Shown: positions 33,056 through 42,040 of the stretch, in pieces | Position numbering within the stretch: position 1 is the first letter of the stretch | How the letters are laid out: each line of letters opens with the position of its first letter | Source of the DNA: Eubacterium sp. | GTDB taxonomy: Bacteria > Bacillota > Clostridia > Oscillospirales > Acutalibacteraceae | Direction of reading: 5' to 3' | Length of the DNA stretch: 64,000 bases | Assembly: GCA_017450645.1 (NCBI GenBank) | Contig: JAFSTE010000011.1 | Span: 46,582 to 110,581 of the forward strand | The notes under the pieces: generated by a model | Told to the model about the DNA's origin: nothing | Databases searched by the model: none | Seen by the model: only the letters and a program-made list of their open reading frames with translations | Translations under genes and position numbers: made by a program

Positions 33056-34195
33056 TTACTTAGTTTTTCTTATTCTGCCAAAATAGGTAAACATATGCTT
33101 AATTCTTACGGGGGTGAAATTCTTTTTAATACGGTAAAGCCTCATAGCAAAAAGCGAATAATTCTTACCCTCAAGCTCGGGATAGCCCTCTAAAAGCACC
33201 TCTTTTTGTGGGAATAAAAAGTCTTTAACCTTTCTGCGCTTAGCTTTACTCAGCGAGTCAGCGGCATCGCGGTACAAATCGTTTCTTAGCTTTATATCCG
33301 TTGTGCCGTGGTTTCCGCTTCTCAGCACATCAATTATCGTGTCTGTCAGGTCAATATCGGGCTCGATACGCTCAAACCAGAATTCCGACAGAGTTATCAG
33401 CTTATGTGCATTTTCGGTAAAATCGTATTTTTCAAGCACAGAGTCAATATACTCGCTGTCGATACTGTCGCCAAGCTTTGTCTTAAGGTAATACAAATCA
33501 AGTATTCGCCTTATTCCGCAGCCCGCGTACTCAAAATGCTTAATAACATGAAGAAGCGAGTAAAGATAATAATGCGTTATATCAAGCACATATTTATACT
33601 CGTTTTCCTCGCTTGGTACGGCGTCGTTAAACGGATGGTTCAAAGCGCCTGAATAGCGAAGCGCGCTACCCTTATAAAACTCCGAAAAATACTCAGTATG
33701 AAACTCGATTTCGCTTTTATTCTCGGGGAATACATTAAGCTCGTTTTCGTGAATTTTCTTGACCTCGTAGCCGAGGGAGTTCATAAGCTCCTCGATTTTA
33801 TCAAGGCTATCAACATCGACGATAAGGTCGATATCGCTCATCATACGGCTGTCGGGCGTCGGGTAAAGCGTCTTTGTAATCGTTCCCTGAGCCTCGGTCC
33901 AGCGGATTTTATTATCCGTAAGAAGCTCCGTTAGCTCGCCGTATTCGGCAAGCTGTCTTGCGTTACGCTGAACGGAGTGAAAGTAAAACACCTGCCACTC
34001 GGCATAAAGCTGCTCGTCGGGTTTATTATTAAGCTTGTCGACGCTTAAAAATGCAATATTTGCAACCTCGTGCACCTTACCGAGAGAAAAGACCTCGTTA
34101 AACGATATGTTCTCAGGCTTTTCCTCGGGCTGCAGATTATGTATCGCGCAATATATGAGATGTATCAGATATTCAAAATCGAATTTAAACTGCAT
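33056..34195 (-). CDS. Nucleotidyltransferase family protein (PF14907-like)
   Basis: About 379 residues. The catalytic pattern RMMSDIDLIVDVDSLDKIEELM (two Asp) lies near residue 125, after a helical N-terminus, with IEFHTEYF supplying the later acidic residue. This is the uncharacterised nucleotidyltransferase family often found in RiPP loci beside PqqD and HPr-kinase-like genes and in polysaccharide loci. The substrate is unknown. ATG at 34195 follows GTGAGG; an ATG six codons earlier has no ribosome site. It is first in the cassette. Confidence 0.82.
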   Translation of the reverse strand: MQFKFDFEYLIHLIYCAIHNLQPEEKPENISFNEVFSLGKVHEVANIAFLSVDKLNNKPDEQLYAEWQVFYFHSVQRNARQLAEYGELTELLTDNKIRWTEAQGTITKTLYPTPDSRMMSDIDLIVDVDSLDKIEELMNSLGYEVKKIHENELNVFPENKSEIEFHTEYFSEFYKGSALRYSGALNHPFNDAVPSEENEYKYVLDITHYYLYSLLHVIKHFEYAGCGIRRILDLYYLKTKLGDSIDSEYIDSVLEKYDFTENAHKLITLSEFWFERIEPDIDLTDTIIDVLRSGNHGTTDIKLRNDLYRDAADSLSKAKRRKVKDFLFPQKEVLLEGYPELEGKNYSLFAMRLYRIKKNFTPVRIKHMFTYFGRIRKTK

Positions 34196-34225
34196 AGTAA
34201 CCTCACTATCCATTAATTAGATTAT

Positions 34226-34254
34226 ATCATATCATACTTAAGAATATTTTACAA
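34226..34254 (-). promoter_or_regulatory. Promoter of the nucleotidyltransferase cassette
   Basis: TTGTAA (34249-34254) and TATGAT (34226-34231) are 17 bases apart on the minus strand, about 30 bases before the chosen ATG. Confidence 0.5.
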
Positions 34255-34272
34255 GATTATTAATTAAAAGTA

Positions 34273-34301
34273 TTGAATTTATGAACGAAAAGCCTTAATA
34301 T
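34273..34301 (+). promoter_or_regulatory. Promoter of the glycerophosphodiesterase operon
   Basis: TTGAAT (34273-34278) and TAATAT (34296-34301) are 17 bases apart. Downstream, AAAGAGGTAATAT is duplicated in tandem (34337-34363), so two ribosome-site copies precede the ATG. Confidence 0.6.
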
Positions 34302-34363
34302 ATACTTATAGTAGCGAAAAATGCGGAATATTACAAAAAGAGGTAATATAAAGAGGTAATATT

Positions 34364-35227
34364 ATGAACAGTAAGTTTAAAAACGGAACCTTCTGGATTA
34401 TGGCAAAGCATGGCGCTAACAGAGCCGAAAAAAAGAACAAAAGCACCGTTTGGTACACCGAATACTGCAAGCTTGTGCCCTACGAGGTAAAGTCCGTCAG
34501 CGAAATCGGGCTGACTAAGGAGGATGTTAAGCTAATCGGACACCGCGGCTTCAGAGCTGTTGCTCCCGAAAACACACTCCCCGCATACGAGGAAGCGGGC
34601 AAAGCCGGCTTTTACGGCGCCGAGTGCGACACCTACAGAACAAAGGACGGCGTATGGGTTGTGCATCACGACCCCGTACTGTATCGAATGATGGGCGTTA
34701 ACAGATTTATCGAGGACTGCACCTATGACGAGCTGATGAACTACAGCTACACTAACGGTCACAACATCGACAAGTATCCCGACCTTAAAATCACTACGCT
34801 TGAGGAATACTACGAAGTATGCAAAAAATACGGTATGCAGGCTATAGTGGAAATCAAGTACACGCACTCACTAAACCATCTGGACGAGCTTATAGATATC
34901 CGCGATAAATACGGCGTTCCCACCACCTATATTGCGTTTGATTTTGAGAATATCAAAAAGCTGCGCAAGCTTTGTGACGCGCCGCTGTTCTACCTTGTTT
35001 ACTCCATTACAAGCTACGATATCGCGCTTGCAAAAACTGTTAAAAACTGCGGCATAAGCTATGACGGCAACAACAAAAACAATCATAAAAACGACTGTAA
35101 AATGATTAAAAAATGCCATCTTAAAGGGCTTGAAACCGCGACCTGGGCGGTTGACGATTTAGACACAATCAACACTATCGTAAACTGCGGCACTAAATTT
35201 GTAACGACAAACAGCGTTATATACTAA
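34364..35227 (+). CDS. Glycerophosphodiester phosphodiesterase family protein
   Basis: GDPD enzymes hydrolyse glycerophosphodiesters to glycerol-3-phosphate and an alcohol. This 287-residue protein has the catalytic signature IGHRGFRAVAPENTLPAYEEA near residue 57, then AECDTYRTKDGVWVVHHDP with metal-binding Glu, Asp and His, and VEIKYT later. A preceding stretch of about 50 residues is not a signal peptide. It is cytoplasmic and followed 12 bases later by a GPH-family permease, suggesting that the permease brings in a substrate it acts on. Confidence 0.9.
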   Translation: MNSKFKNGTFWIMAKHGANRAEKKNKSTVWYTEYCKLVPYEVKSVSEIGLTKEDVKLIGHRGFRAVAPENTLPAYEEAGKAGFYGAECDTYRTKDGVWVVHHDPVLYRMMGVNRFIEDCTYDELMNYSYTNGHNIDKYPDLKITTLEEYYEVCKKYGMQAIVEIKYTHSLNHLDELIDIRDKYGVPTTYIAFDFENIKKLRKLCDAPLFYLVYSITSYDIALAKTVKNCGISYDGNNKNNHKNDCKMIKKCHLKGLETATWAVDDLDTINTIVNCGTKFVTTNSVIY

Positions 35228-35239
35228 ATAGGTGAAGAT

Positions 35240-36703
35240 ATGAAAGAAAAAAAGGCAAAACCCGAAAACCGGCACCCGAATAAAATAGGGATTAAAGAAG
35301 CGGCGGGTTACGCGCTCGGCGACGGCGGCAACCTGTTTGTGCTCACATATGTATCGTCATTTTTAAAGGTGTTTTATACCGATGTGCTTAAAATAGCGAC
35401 CGACAAGGTTGCTACGCTGTTCCTTGTTACAAGGCTTTGGGACGCAATTAACGACCCGATTTGGGGCGCTATTGTAGCTAAGCGCAAACCCGGCAAAAGC
35501 GGCAAATACCGTCCTTATCTTAAATGGATTGCAATACCCGTTGCGCTCGCGCAGCTGATATGCTTTTACGACATCACGCGGCACACCGACAACACGCTTG
35601 TTATAATGATTTTTGCGTATGTCACATACATAAGCTTCGGTATGCTGTACACCGGTATCAATGTGCCGTACGGCTCGCTTGCGTCGGTTATCACGGACGA
35701 CCCCGACGGCAGAACGCTGCTGTCCACCTTCCGTTCAATCGGCGGCGGCATCGGCGGAGCCGCTCCCCTGCTTTTAGCCCCGATTATTATCTACACAAAA
35801 AAGACGGACAACGCAGGCAACACCTATAATGTTGTTGACGGCGGCGGTATGTTTAAGTTTGCGCTAGCTATGGCAGTGTGCGCTATACTGTTTTACTTTT
35901 TGTGCTACGGCACTACTAAAGAAAGGGTTAAGTCAGACGCTAACCCGCAGCTTAATGTTAAGGACGCATACATCGGTATGTTTAAAAGCCGTCCGTTTAT
36001 AGTACTCGCGGTTACGGGCGTACTTATCAGCGGTCAGCTGCAGTTCGCGTCGCTTAATCAGTACCTTTACAAGAACTATTTTTGTAACACAAACCTTTCG
36101 ATTTTAGGCTCAATCGCGCAGTATCTGCCGATGGCGCTTATGATACCAGTAACGCCTATGCTCGTGCGTAAATTCGGCAAGAAGGAGCTTGCGGGCTTCG
36201 GCTCAATGTTCTCGGCAATCGCAGCAATCGCGTGCTATTTAATTAAGCCGAAACCCGACCAGCCGTGGATATTTATGCTCGTGCTGTTTATAATCGGCTT
36301 TGGCTACTCGTTCGTTTCTATCACAAACTGGGCGGTTGTAGCAGACGTCATAGACTACCAGTTCGTAACAACGGGAGTCAAGAGCGAAAGCGCGATTTAC
36401 GCAGTTTACACGCTATGCAGAAAACTCGGTCAGACGCTCGCGGATTACGGCGGACTTATGCTGCTGGGCAAGGTCGGCTACGACGTGCAGCTTATGTCAA
36501 ACTCGGGATATGTTCAGGGCGTCAGCGAAGGCATACTAAAGGTATGCACAATTATCCCCGCGATTACATACACGCTGATTTATCTGCTTTACCGCTTCGG
36601 CTACCCGTTAACAAAAGAACGGCTTGAACCGATATACAAGGAGGTTCAGACCGCGCACGAAAGCGAACAAAACAGTGTCGCCGAAACGGCAGAAGTAAAA
36701 TAA
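35240..36703 (+). CDS. GPH-family (glycoside-pentoside-hexuronide) cation symporter
   Basis: A 487-residue major-facilitator permease with 12 predicted helices. The GPH features are GYALGDGGNLFVLTYVSSF and RLWDAINDPIWGAIV in the first helices, and GRTLLSTFRSIGGGIGG. Such proteins import sugars or glycosides with Na+ or H+. Coupling to the phosphodiesterase suggests a glycerol-linked or polyol substrate, but this is inference. The C-terminus is short and hydrophilic. Confidence 0.88.
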   Translation: MKEKKAKPENRHPNKIGIKEAAGYALGDGGNLFVLTYVSSFLKVFYTDVLKIATDKVATLFLVTRLWDAINDPIWGAIVAKRKPGKSGKYRPYLKWIAIPVALAQLICFYDITRHTDNTLVIMIFAYVTYISFGMLYTGINVPYGSLASVITDDPDGRTLLSTFRSIGGGIGGAAPLLLAPIIIYTKKTDNAGNTYNVVDGGGMFKFALAMAVCAILFYFLCYGTTKERVKSDANPQLNVKDAYIGMFKSRPFIVLAVTGVLISGQLQFASLNQYLYKNYFCNTNLSILGSIAQYLPMALMIPVTPMLVRKFGKKELAGFGSMFSAIAAIACYLIKPKPDQPWIFMLVLFIIGFGYSFVSITNWAVVADVIDYQFVTTGVKSESAIYAVYTLCRKLGQTLADYGGLMLLGKVGYDVQLMSNSGYVQGVSEGILKVCTIIPAITYTLIYLLYRFGYPLTKERLEPIYKEVQTAHESEQNSVAETAEVK

Positions 36704-36713
36704 CAAGACACAA

Positions 36714-36746
36714 AAACAGGCTATCTCAAAACGAGATAGCCTGTTT
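36714..36746. terminator. Bidirectional terminator between permease and TetR gene
   Basis: Perfect stem AAACAGGCTATCTC / GAGATAGCCTGTTT with a five-base loop, flanked by A and T tracts on both sides, serves the two convergent genes. Confidence 0.9.
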
Positions 36747-36758
36747 AATTATTACACT

Positions 36759-37328
36759 TTAGTTTGCGGATGAAATCTGGCGGCAAGCTTCAACAAGAGT
36801 CTGTATTCTGCTTGTCATAACTGCAGGGCTTTCTTTCATTCCCCTGCCCGCCCAGCTCATAACAACGCCGGTAATACCGTAGCCGAAGAACTCTGCGATA
36901 ACTATATCACACTCTGCATCAACGCCTTCGATGCCGTTTTGCTCGCCGATTTTTTTAACAACGCTTGCGAACTGCTCGGTAGCAACCTTGCTGACATATC
37001 TTGTTAAATCTTCGCTGTCAATTCTGAATGCGCTCTGGTAAAACTTTTTATCCTTAGCCATTGTAGCAAAGAGCTTTTCAAGCTTGTCATACAAATTATC
37101 AAGGTCAAGGTCCTCGAGAAGCGGCACAAGAAGCTCGGTGTATAAAAGCCAGTCAAGCAGCTCATACCTGTCCTGAAAATGATAATAAAATGTCTGTCTG
37201 TGAATCTTAGAAAGATTGGTAATATCGGATACAGTGATTTTTTCAAACGCCATGGTTTCCATCAACTGCTTTAACGCGAGAGCCATCTTTCTTTTTGTGC
37301 GCATGGCACATGCTGAAGTCTGTTCCAT
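36759..37328 (-). CDS. TetR/AcrR-family transcriptional regulator
   Basis: This 189-residue protein has a typical TetR helix-turn-helix (FEKITVSDITNLSKIHRQTFYYHFQDRYELLDWLLY) in the first 65 residues and a helical ligand domain like the DhaS/YhgD subgroup. The target is unknown; it lies downstream of the ABC exporter genes, on the same strand, with its own promoter. The exporter or the neighbouring permease are plausible targets. GGAGAG precedes the ATG. Confidence 0.9.
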   Translation of the reverse strand: MEQTSACAMRTKRKMALALKQLMETMAFEKITVSDITNLSKIHRQTFYYHFQDRYELLDWLLYTELLVPLLEDLDLDNLYDKLEKLFATMAKDKKFYQSAFRIDSEDLTRYVSKVATEQFASVVKKIGEQNGIEGVDAECDIVIAEFFGYGITGVVMSWAGRGMKESPAVMTSRIQTLVEACRQISSAN

Positions 37329-37357
37329 TATTCTCTCCTGCCTTTGGGATTTAGTAG

Positions 37358-37386
37358 ATTATAGCATTTAAAGTGTAAATATACAA
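37358..37386 (-). promoter_or_regulatory. Promoter of the TetR gene
   Basis: TTGTAT (37381-37386) and TATAAT (37358-37363), 17 bases apart, about 30 bases before the ATG. Confidence 0.65.
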
Positions 37387-37439
37387 GTATTTTCTACAAA
37401 AACTTTGTGAATTGTCCTTTATATATAGATAAATAGTAG

Positions 37440-39185
37440 TTATTTAGGGAACTGAGAATAGTATAAATCGTAGTAAAATCCACGCTTTTTGAGCAGCTCA
37501 TTATGGCTTCCCTGCTCGACAATGCTACCGTTATTCATTACAAGAATTATATCGGCTTCTTTAATTGTAGCGAGTCGGTGAGCAACGATAAATGTAGTCC
37601 TGCCCTGCATAAGGGTTTTAAACGCTTTTTGGATTTTAATCTCCGTTCGTGTATCTATAGATGAGGTCGCCTCGTCAAGAATAAGCATAGGCGGCTTACA
37701 GAGCATAAGCCTTGTTATACAAAGCAGCTGCTTTTGACCCTGCGAGAGCGAACCGCCGTCCTCGCCGAGAACGGTATCGTAGCCGTTAGGAAGGCGCTTG
37801 ATAAACGAGTGCGAGTGCGCCTTCTTTGCAGCGGCGAGGATTTGCTCGTCGGTTGCGTCAGGCGCTCCGATAACAAGATTATCCTTTATCGTGCCGCTTT
37901 TAAGCCAGGTTTCCTGCAGCACCATACCGTATTTTTCGCGAAGCGATTTACGGGTTATATCCTCATAGTCGTTACCATCAAGCTCGATTTTTCCGCTGTT
38001 TGGCTCATAAAAGCGCATCAACAGATTAATAAGCGTTGTCTTTCCGCAGCCCGTAGGACCTACAATAGCAACGCGCTGACCTGCCTTAACCGCAAGGTTA
38101 AAGTCCTCGATAAGCTTTTGATTTTCGGTATATGAGAAGTTAATGTGCGTTAGCTTAAGCTCGCCGTCAACTCTCTTGATTTCGAGTGCGCCGTCCTTGT
38201 CGGCGGGCACGCTCTCCTCCTCCAAAAGCTCGAAAAGTCTGCCCGCGCAGGTAATAGCGTTTTGAAGCTCGGTTACAACGCCGCTTATTTCGTTAAACGG
38301 CTTAGTGTACTGATTAGCGTACGCAAGAAAGCTTGCGAGTATGCCGACAGTAATCTGGCTCTGCTCGGATTTAACGGCGAGCATCGCGCCGAAAAACGCA
38401 ACCGCAGCATACACAATAGCGTTTACAAAACGCGTTGCGGGATTAGTCAGCGACGAGAAGAACACTGCCTTTAGCGAATACCTGCGAAGCTTTGCGTTAA
38501 TCTCGTCAAAGCGCTCGATATTTTCGTCCTCGTGGCAGTACGCGCTGACCGTCTTTTGCGAGCCCACCATCTCGTCGATAAACGCGGTTTGCTCGCCCCT
38601 TGTTTCACTCTGCAGCTTAAACATCTTATGCGTTTTCTTAGCTATAAACGCCGCTATTACAAACGACAGCGGAGTTACGATAACTACCACAATCGTTATC
38701 CAAACATTGATATAAAGCATAAACGCGAGCGTGCCGACAATCGTTACAACGCCGGTAAAGAATTGCGTAAAGCCCATCAAAAGTCCGTCGGCGAACTGGT
38801 CAACATCGGATATTATACGCGACACTATCTCGCCCGTAGGGTGTGAGTCGATATACGAAAGCGGCAGCGTTTCAAGCTTAGAGAACGCCATTTGCCGCAT
38901 ATCGCGGACCACATTAAATGTGATTTTATTATTGCACGCGTTCATTATCCACTGCGACACGGCGCATACGGACACGATAATTACGACCTTAATCAAAACA
39001 GCTGTAATACCTGCAAAATCCACGTTCTGAGCGCCGATAATAAAGTCGATGGCGTCACCGAGGAGTATAGGAATATACAGCGCGCCGAGCGAGCTTACAA
39101 GCGCAAAAATAAGCGACATCGCTATATAAACCCTGTATTTTGAAACATAGCGGAGAACTTTTTTGATAATCTGTTTATTAGTCAT
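37440..39185 (-). CDS. ABC exporter half-transporter (canonical Walker B, degenerate signature)
   Basis: This 581-residue half-transporter has six N-terminal helices and an ATPase domain from about 340. Walker A is IVGPTGCGKTTL, Walker B MLILDEATSSID with the catalytic Glu. The signature is LSQGQKQ instead of LSGGQ. With its partner it should form a heterodimeric type IV exporter of lipids, drugs or peptides. It overlaps the partner gene by eight bases. Substrate unknown. Confidence 0.92.
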   Translation of the reverse strand: MTNKQIIKKVLRYVSKYRVYIAMSLIFALVSSLGALYIPILLGDAIDFIIGAQNVDFAGITAVLIKVVIIVSVCAVSQWIMNACNNKITFNVVRDMRQMAFSKLETLPLSYIDSHPTGEIVSRIISDVDQFADGLLMGFTQFFTGVVTIVGTLAFMLYINVWITIVVVIVTPLSFVIAAFIAKKTHKMFKLQSETRGEQTAFIDEMVGSQKTVSAYCHEDENIERFDEINAKLRRYSLKAVFFSSLTNPATRFVNAIVYAAVAFFGAMLAVKSEQSQITVGILASFLAYANQYTKPFNEISGVVTELQNAITCAGRLFELLEEESVPADKDGALEIKRVDGELKLTHINFSYTENQKLIEDFNLAVKAGQRVAIVGPTGCGKTTLINLLMRFYEPNSGKIELDGNDYEDITRKSLREKYGMVLQETWLKSGTIKDNLVIGAPDATDEQILAAAKKAHSHSFIKRLPNGYDTVLGEDGGSLSQGQKQLLCITRLMLCKPPMLILDEATSSIDTRTEIKIQKAFKTLMQGRTTFIVAHRLATIKEADIILVMNNGSIVEQGSHNELLKKRGFYYDLYYSQFPK

Positions 39186-40920
39186 TATCGCAGCCCTCCT
39201 TTACATACTTATATGCATCGTCGAACTGAGAAGAATATATCTCGCGATAAACCTCGCAGGTGCGGAGAAGCTCGTCGTTTGTGCCGATACCAACGCACTT
39301 GCCGTCATCAAGAACGATAATCTTATCGGCGGATAAAATCGAGGAACAGCGCTGAGATACGATAAACAGCGTCGGGTCGTACGGCAGCTCAAGAATAGCC
39401 TCGCGCAACGCCTTTTCGGTCGCGAAGTCGAGGGCGGAAGCGCTGTCGTCGAGTATAATTATTTCGGGCTTAGCTACTATTGCACGAGCTACAGAAAGCC
39501 TTTGCTTCTGACCGCCCGAAAGATTAGAGCCGCCCTGCTCAATAACGGTGTCAAGTCCGTCCTTTTCGTAAACTGCGTCGTAGACCTGGGCGATTTTAAG
39601 CGCCTCGTCGATTTCACCGTCAGTGGCGTCGGGCTTGCCCCACTTTATATTATCGCGAACAGTGGCGTTGAAAAGCGTAGCCTTTTGAAAAGCAAAGCCG
39701 ACCTTATCCCTTAGTTCGTCGTTAGTGTAGGAAGCTACATCCCTGCCGTCGAGGGTTACGGTGCCGTCGGTGGCATCGTAAAAATGTCTTATAAGGCTGA
39801 CGAGCGAGCTTTTGCCCGAGCCGGTCGAGCCGATAATGCCGACAACCTCGCCCGCATTTACCTCAAACGAAATATCGGAAAGGCTCTCCTCGCCTGCGCC
39901 GCTGTATGTCAGGTGTACATTTTCAAACGCGACCTTAAAGTCGTTTTTCTTAGCTTTATCGTCGCTTGTTTTAAGCGTGCTGTCAATTTCGAGCACCGCT
40001 GACAGACGCGTGCCCGAGGCGAACGCCTTAGTAACGGTTACGATAAGATTTGCAAATTTAACAAGCTCTATTAAAATCTGGCTCGCGTAGTTATAAAGCG
40101 CAACCACGCTTCCCTGCGAGAGCGTTCCGGTGTTTACGCGAACAGCACCGTAGTAAATCAAAAGTGCTATTCCGAAATTGATAATAACGAGCGTAAGCGG
40201 ATTCATAAGTGCCGAAATCCTGCCCGCTACGCGCTGAAGGTGAGCTAAGAAATTGTTCTTCTTTATAAATATTTCGAGCTCGTTTTCCTCGTCGGTAAAG
40301 GCGCGGATAACCCTTGCGCCGGTTAGATTTTCGCGCGTTAAGAGGGTTACGTCCTCAAGGCTTTTCTGCACCGCCTTGTACTTTGGCACTGTGATTTTCA
40401 TAATCACAACCACAACGAGCGACAGCAGAAGTATCACAAGCAGGAAAATAAGCCCCGCCCTGACGTCGATAAACATCGCCATCACCATCGCGCCGACAAC
40501 TATAAACGGCGAACGCAGAAAAAGGCGCAGCACCATATTAACGCCGTTTTGTGCCTGATTGACATCGGTTGTAAGCCTTGTAATCAGTCTGGCGGTGCCC
40601 ACCTTGTCTATCTCCGAAAAAGAGAAGGATTGAATTTTACAAAACAGAGAATGCCTGAGCTCTGTTGCAAAGCCCGTTGCCGCGACCGCAGCAAAATACT
40701 GCGCGCTGATAGCCGACACCATACCGACTAATGCAAGCAGTACAAGTATGCCCGAGCGCGAATAAACCACGCTCATATCATTTTGCCGAATTCCCTTGTC
40801 GATAATCGCAGCCACAACGAGCGGTACGATAAGCTCGAAGCACGCTTCAAGCATTTTAAACAAAGGCGCAAGCACGCACTGGGCTTTGTAGTTTTTAAGG
40901 TATATTAAAAGTTTTTTCAT
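39178..40920 (-). CDS. ABC exporter half-transporter (degenerate Walker B, canonical signature)
   Basis: A 580-residue partner with six helices and an ATPase domain. Walker A is IIGSTGSGKSSL, signature LSGGQKQRL, Walker B IIILDDSASALD, where Asp replaces the catalytic Glu. Together with the degenerate signature of the other half this makes one inactive and one active ATP site, as in BmrCD/TM287-288-type exporters. ATG at 40920 overlaps the end of cysK; a TTG upstream is possible. It is co-transcribed with cysK. Confidence 0.92.
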   Translation of the reverse strand: MKKLLIYLKNYKAQCVLAPLFKMLEACFELIVPLVVAAIIDKGIRQNDMSVVYSRSGILVLLALVGMVSAISAQYFAAVAATGFATELRHSLFCKIQSFSFSEIDKVGTARLITRLTTDVNQAQNGVNMVLRLFLRSPFIVVGAMVMAMFIDVRAGLIFLLVILLLSLVVVVIMKITVPKYKAVQKSLEDVTLLTRENLTGARVIRAFTDEENELEIFIKKNNFLAHLQRVAGRISALMNPLTLVIINFGIALLIYYGAVRVNTGTLSQGSVVALYNYASQILIELVKFANLIVTVTKAFASGTRLSAVLEIDSTLKTSDDKAKKNDFKVAFENVHLTYSGAGEESLSDISFEVNAGEVVGIIGSTGSGKSSLVSLIRHFYDATDGTVTLDGRDVASYTNDELRDKVGFAFQKATLFNATVRDNIKWGKPDATDGEIDEALKIAQVYDAVYEKDGLDTVIEQGGSNLSGGQKQRLSVARAIVAKPEIIILDDSASALDFATEKALREAILELPYDPTLFIVSQRCSSILSADKIIVLDDGKCVGIGTNDELLRTCEVYREIYSSQFDDAYKYVKEGCDND

Positions 40921-40921
40921 C

Positions 40922-41848
40922 TTAATCAAAAAGCTCTGTCGAAAAATACCTCTCGCCTGTGTCGGGGAGAACGGTTACAACCGTCTTACCCTTGCCGAGA
41001 CGGCGGGCGAGTCTTATAGCGGCTGCGACATTAGAGCCGCTCGAAATACCGCACATAATGCCCTCCTCGCTTGCAAGGCGGCGTGCCGTTTCGATAGCTT
41101 CGTTATCCGATATAACACAGATATTATCGTAAATTTTAGTGTTTAAATTCTCGGGGATAAGCCCGTCGCCGATACCCATCTGAAGATGTGTTCCGACCGA
41201 GCCGCCGCTAAGGATAGCCGCATTTGCAGGCTCTACAGCCCAAATCTTAATAGCAGGGTTCTGTCTTTTAAGCACCTCGCCGATACCGCTGATTGTACCG
41301 CCTGTGCCGACGCCCGAGCAAAAGCCGTCGATATCGCCGTTAACCTGCTCTAAAATCTCGGTAGCAGTGTAGTAAATATGTGCCTTAGGGTTGTCGGGAT
41401 TGTCAAACTGTGACGGGATGAACACCCTGCTGTCCTCGGCAGCCATTTTGTTAGCGGTCTGTATGCACTCCTCTATGCACGCGCCGATATCGCCGTCGTC
41501 GTGAACAAGGATAACCTCAGCGCCGTAGTTCTTAATAAGCTTGCGGCGCTCCTCAGAAACGGAGTCGGGCATAATAATCTTAACCTGATAGTCCATAACC
41601 GCACCTACAAGAGCTATACCGATACCCTGATTACCGCTTGTCGGCTCAACGATAATTGAATTCTCGTCAATTCTTCCGTGCTTTCTTGCGGATTTAAGCA
41701 TATTATACGCAGTTCTCGTTTTAATAGAGCCGCCGATATTAACGCCCTCGTACTTTACAAGTATTTCGGCGTCCTCGGGACCCGTCATTTTATTAAGTCT
41801 AATCATCGGCGTGTGGCCGATTGCGTCAAGAATAGTGTTACAAATCAT
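40922..41848 (-). CDS. cysK: Cysteine synthase family PLP enzyme
   Basis: This 308-residue type II PLP enzyme forms cysteine from an activated serine and sulfide. It has TPMIRLNKM, the PLP-lysine region NIGGSIKTRTAYNML, the PLP-binding loop EPTSGNQGIGIALVG, the phosphate-binding GVGTGGTISGIG, and a C-terminal ISSGSNVAAA. Two spots differ from textbook CysK, which reads PAGSVKDR and TSGNTG, so a related activity is possible. It heads an operon with the two ABC exporter genes. Confidence 0.85.
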   Translation of the reverse strand: MICNTILDAIGHTPMIRLNKMTGPEDAEILVKYEGVNIGGSIKTRTAYNMLKSARKHGRIDENSIIVEPTSGNQGIGIALVGAVMDYQVKIIMPDSVSEERRKLIKNYGAEVILVHDDGDIGACIEECIQTANKMAAEDSRVFIPSQFDNPDNPKAHIYYTATEILEQVNGDIDGFCSGVGTGGTISGIGEVLKRQNPAIKIWAVEPANAAILSGGSVGTHLQMGIGDGLIPENLNTKIYDNICVISDNEAIETARRLASEEGIMCGISSGSNVAAAIRLARRLGKGKTVVTVLPDTGERYFSTELFD

Positions 41849-41877
41849 AATCTTACCTCTTATTTTAATGCATAGCT

Positions 41878-41906
41878 ATTATATATATTAAAGCTTTAAA
41901 TGTCAA
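41878..41906 (-). promoter_or_regulatory. Consensus promoter of cysK-ABC operon
   Basis: TTGACA (41901-41906) and TATAAT (41878-41883) are exactly 17 bases apart. The spacer is itself palindromic (TTAAAGCTTTAA), which could be a repressor site. Confidence 0.8.
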
Positions 41907-41958
41907 TATTTACAAACATATTATTCTGCGGCGGCCGTCTTTTGAGTTACAACTAATT

Positions 41959-42012
41959 TTTATCGTATTACGATAAATTTTTATTGACTTTAGCGTGAAC
42001 TTGTGATATATT
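41959..42012 (+). promoter_or_regulatory. Promoter plus 19-bp perfect palindrome upstream of DUF2975/HTH operon
   Basis: TTTATCGTATTACGATAAA (41959-41977) is a perfect 9+1+9 palindrome, seven bases upstream of TTGACT (41984-41989). TATATT (42007-42012) follows at a 17-base spacing. Autoregulation by the HTH protein of the same operon is inferred. Confidence 0.75.
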
Positions 42013-42040
42013 AAAGTCATAATGAAACGGAGGGTCAGAT

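Noticed and set aside
30436-34195. Complete lasso peptide cluster
   Set aside because: No asparagine-synthetase-like cyclase, transglutaminase-like peptidase or dedicated ABC exporter lies in or next to the set, and no precursor is adjacent.
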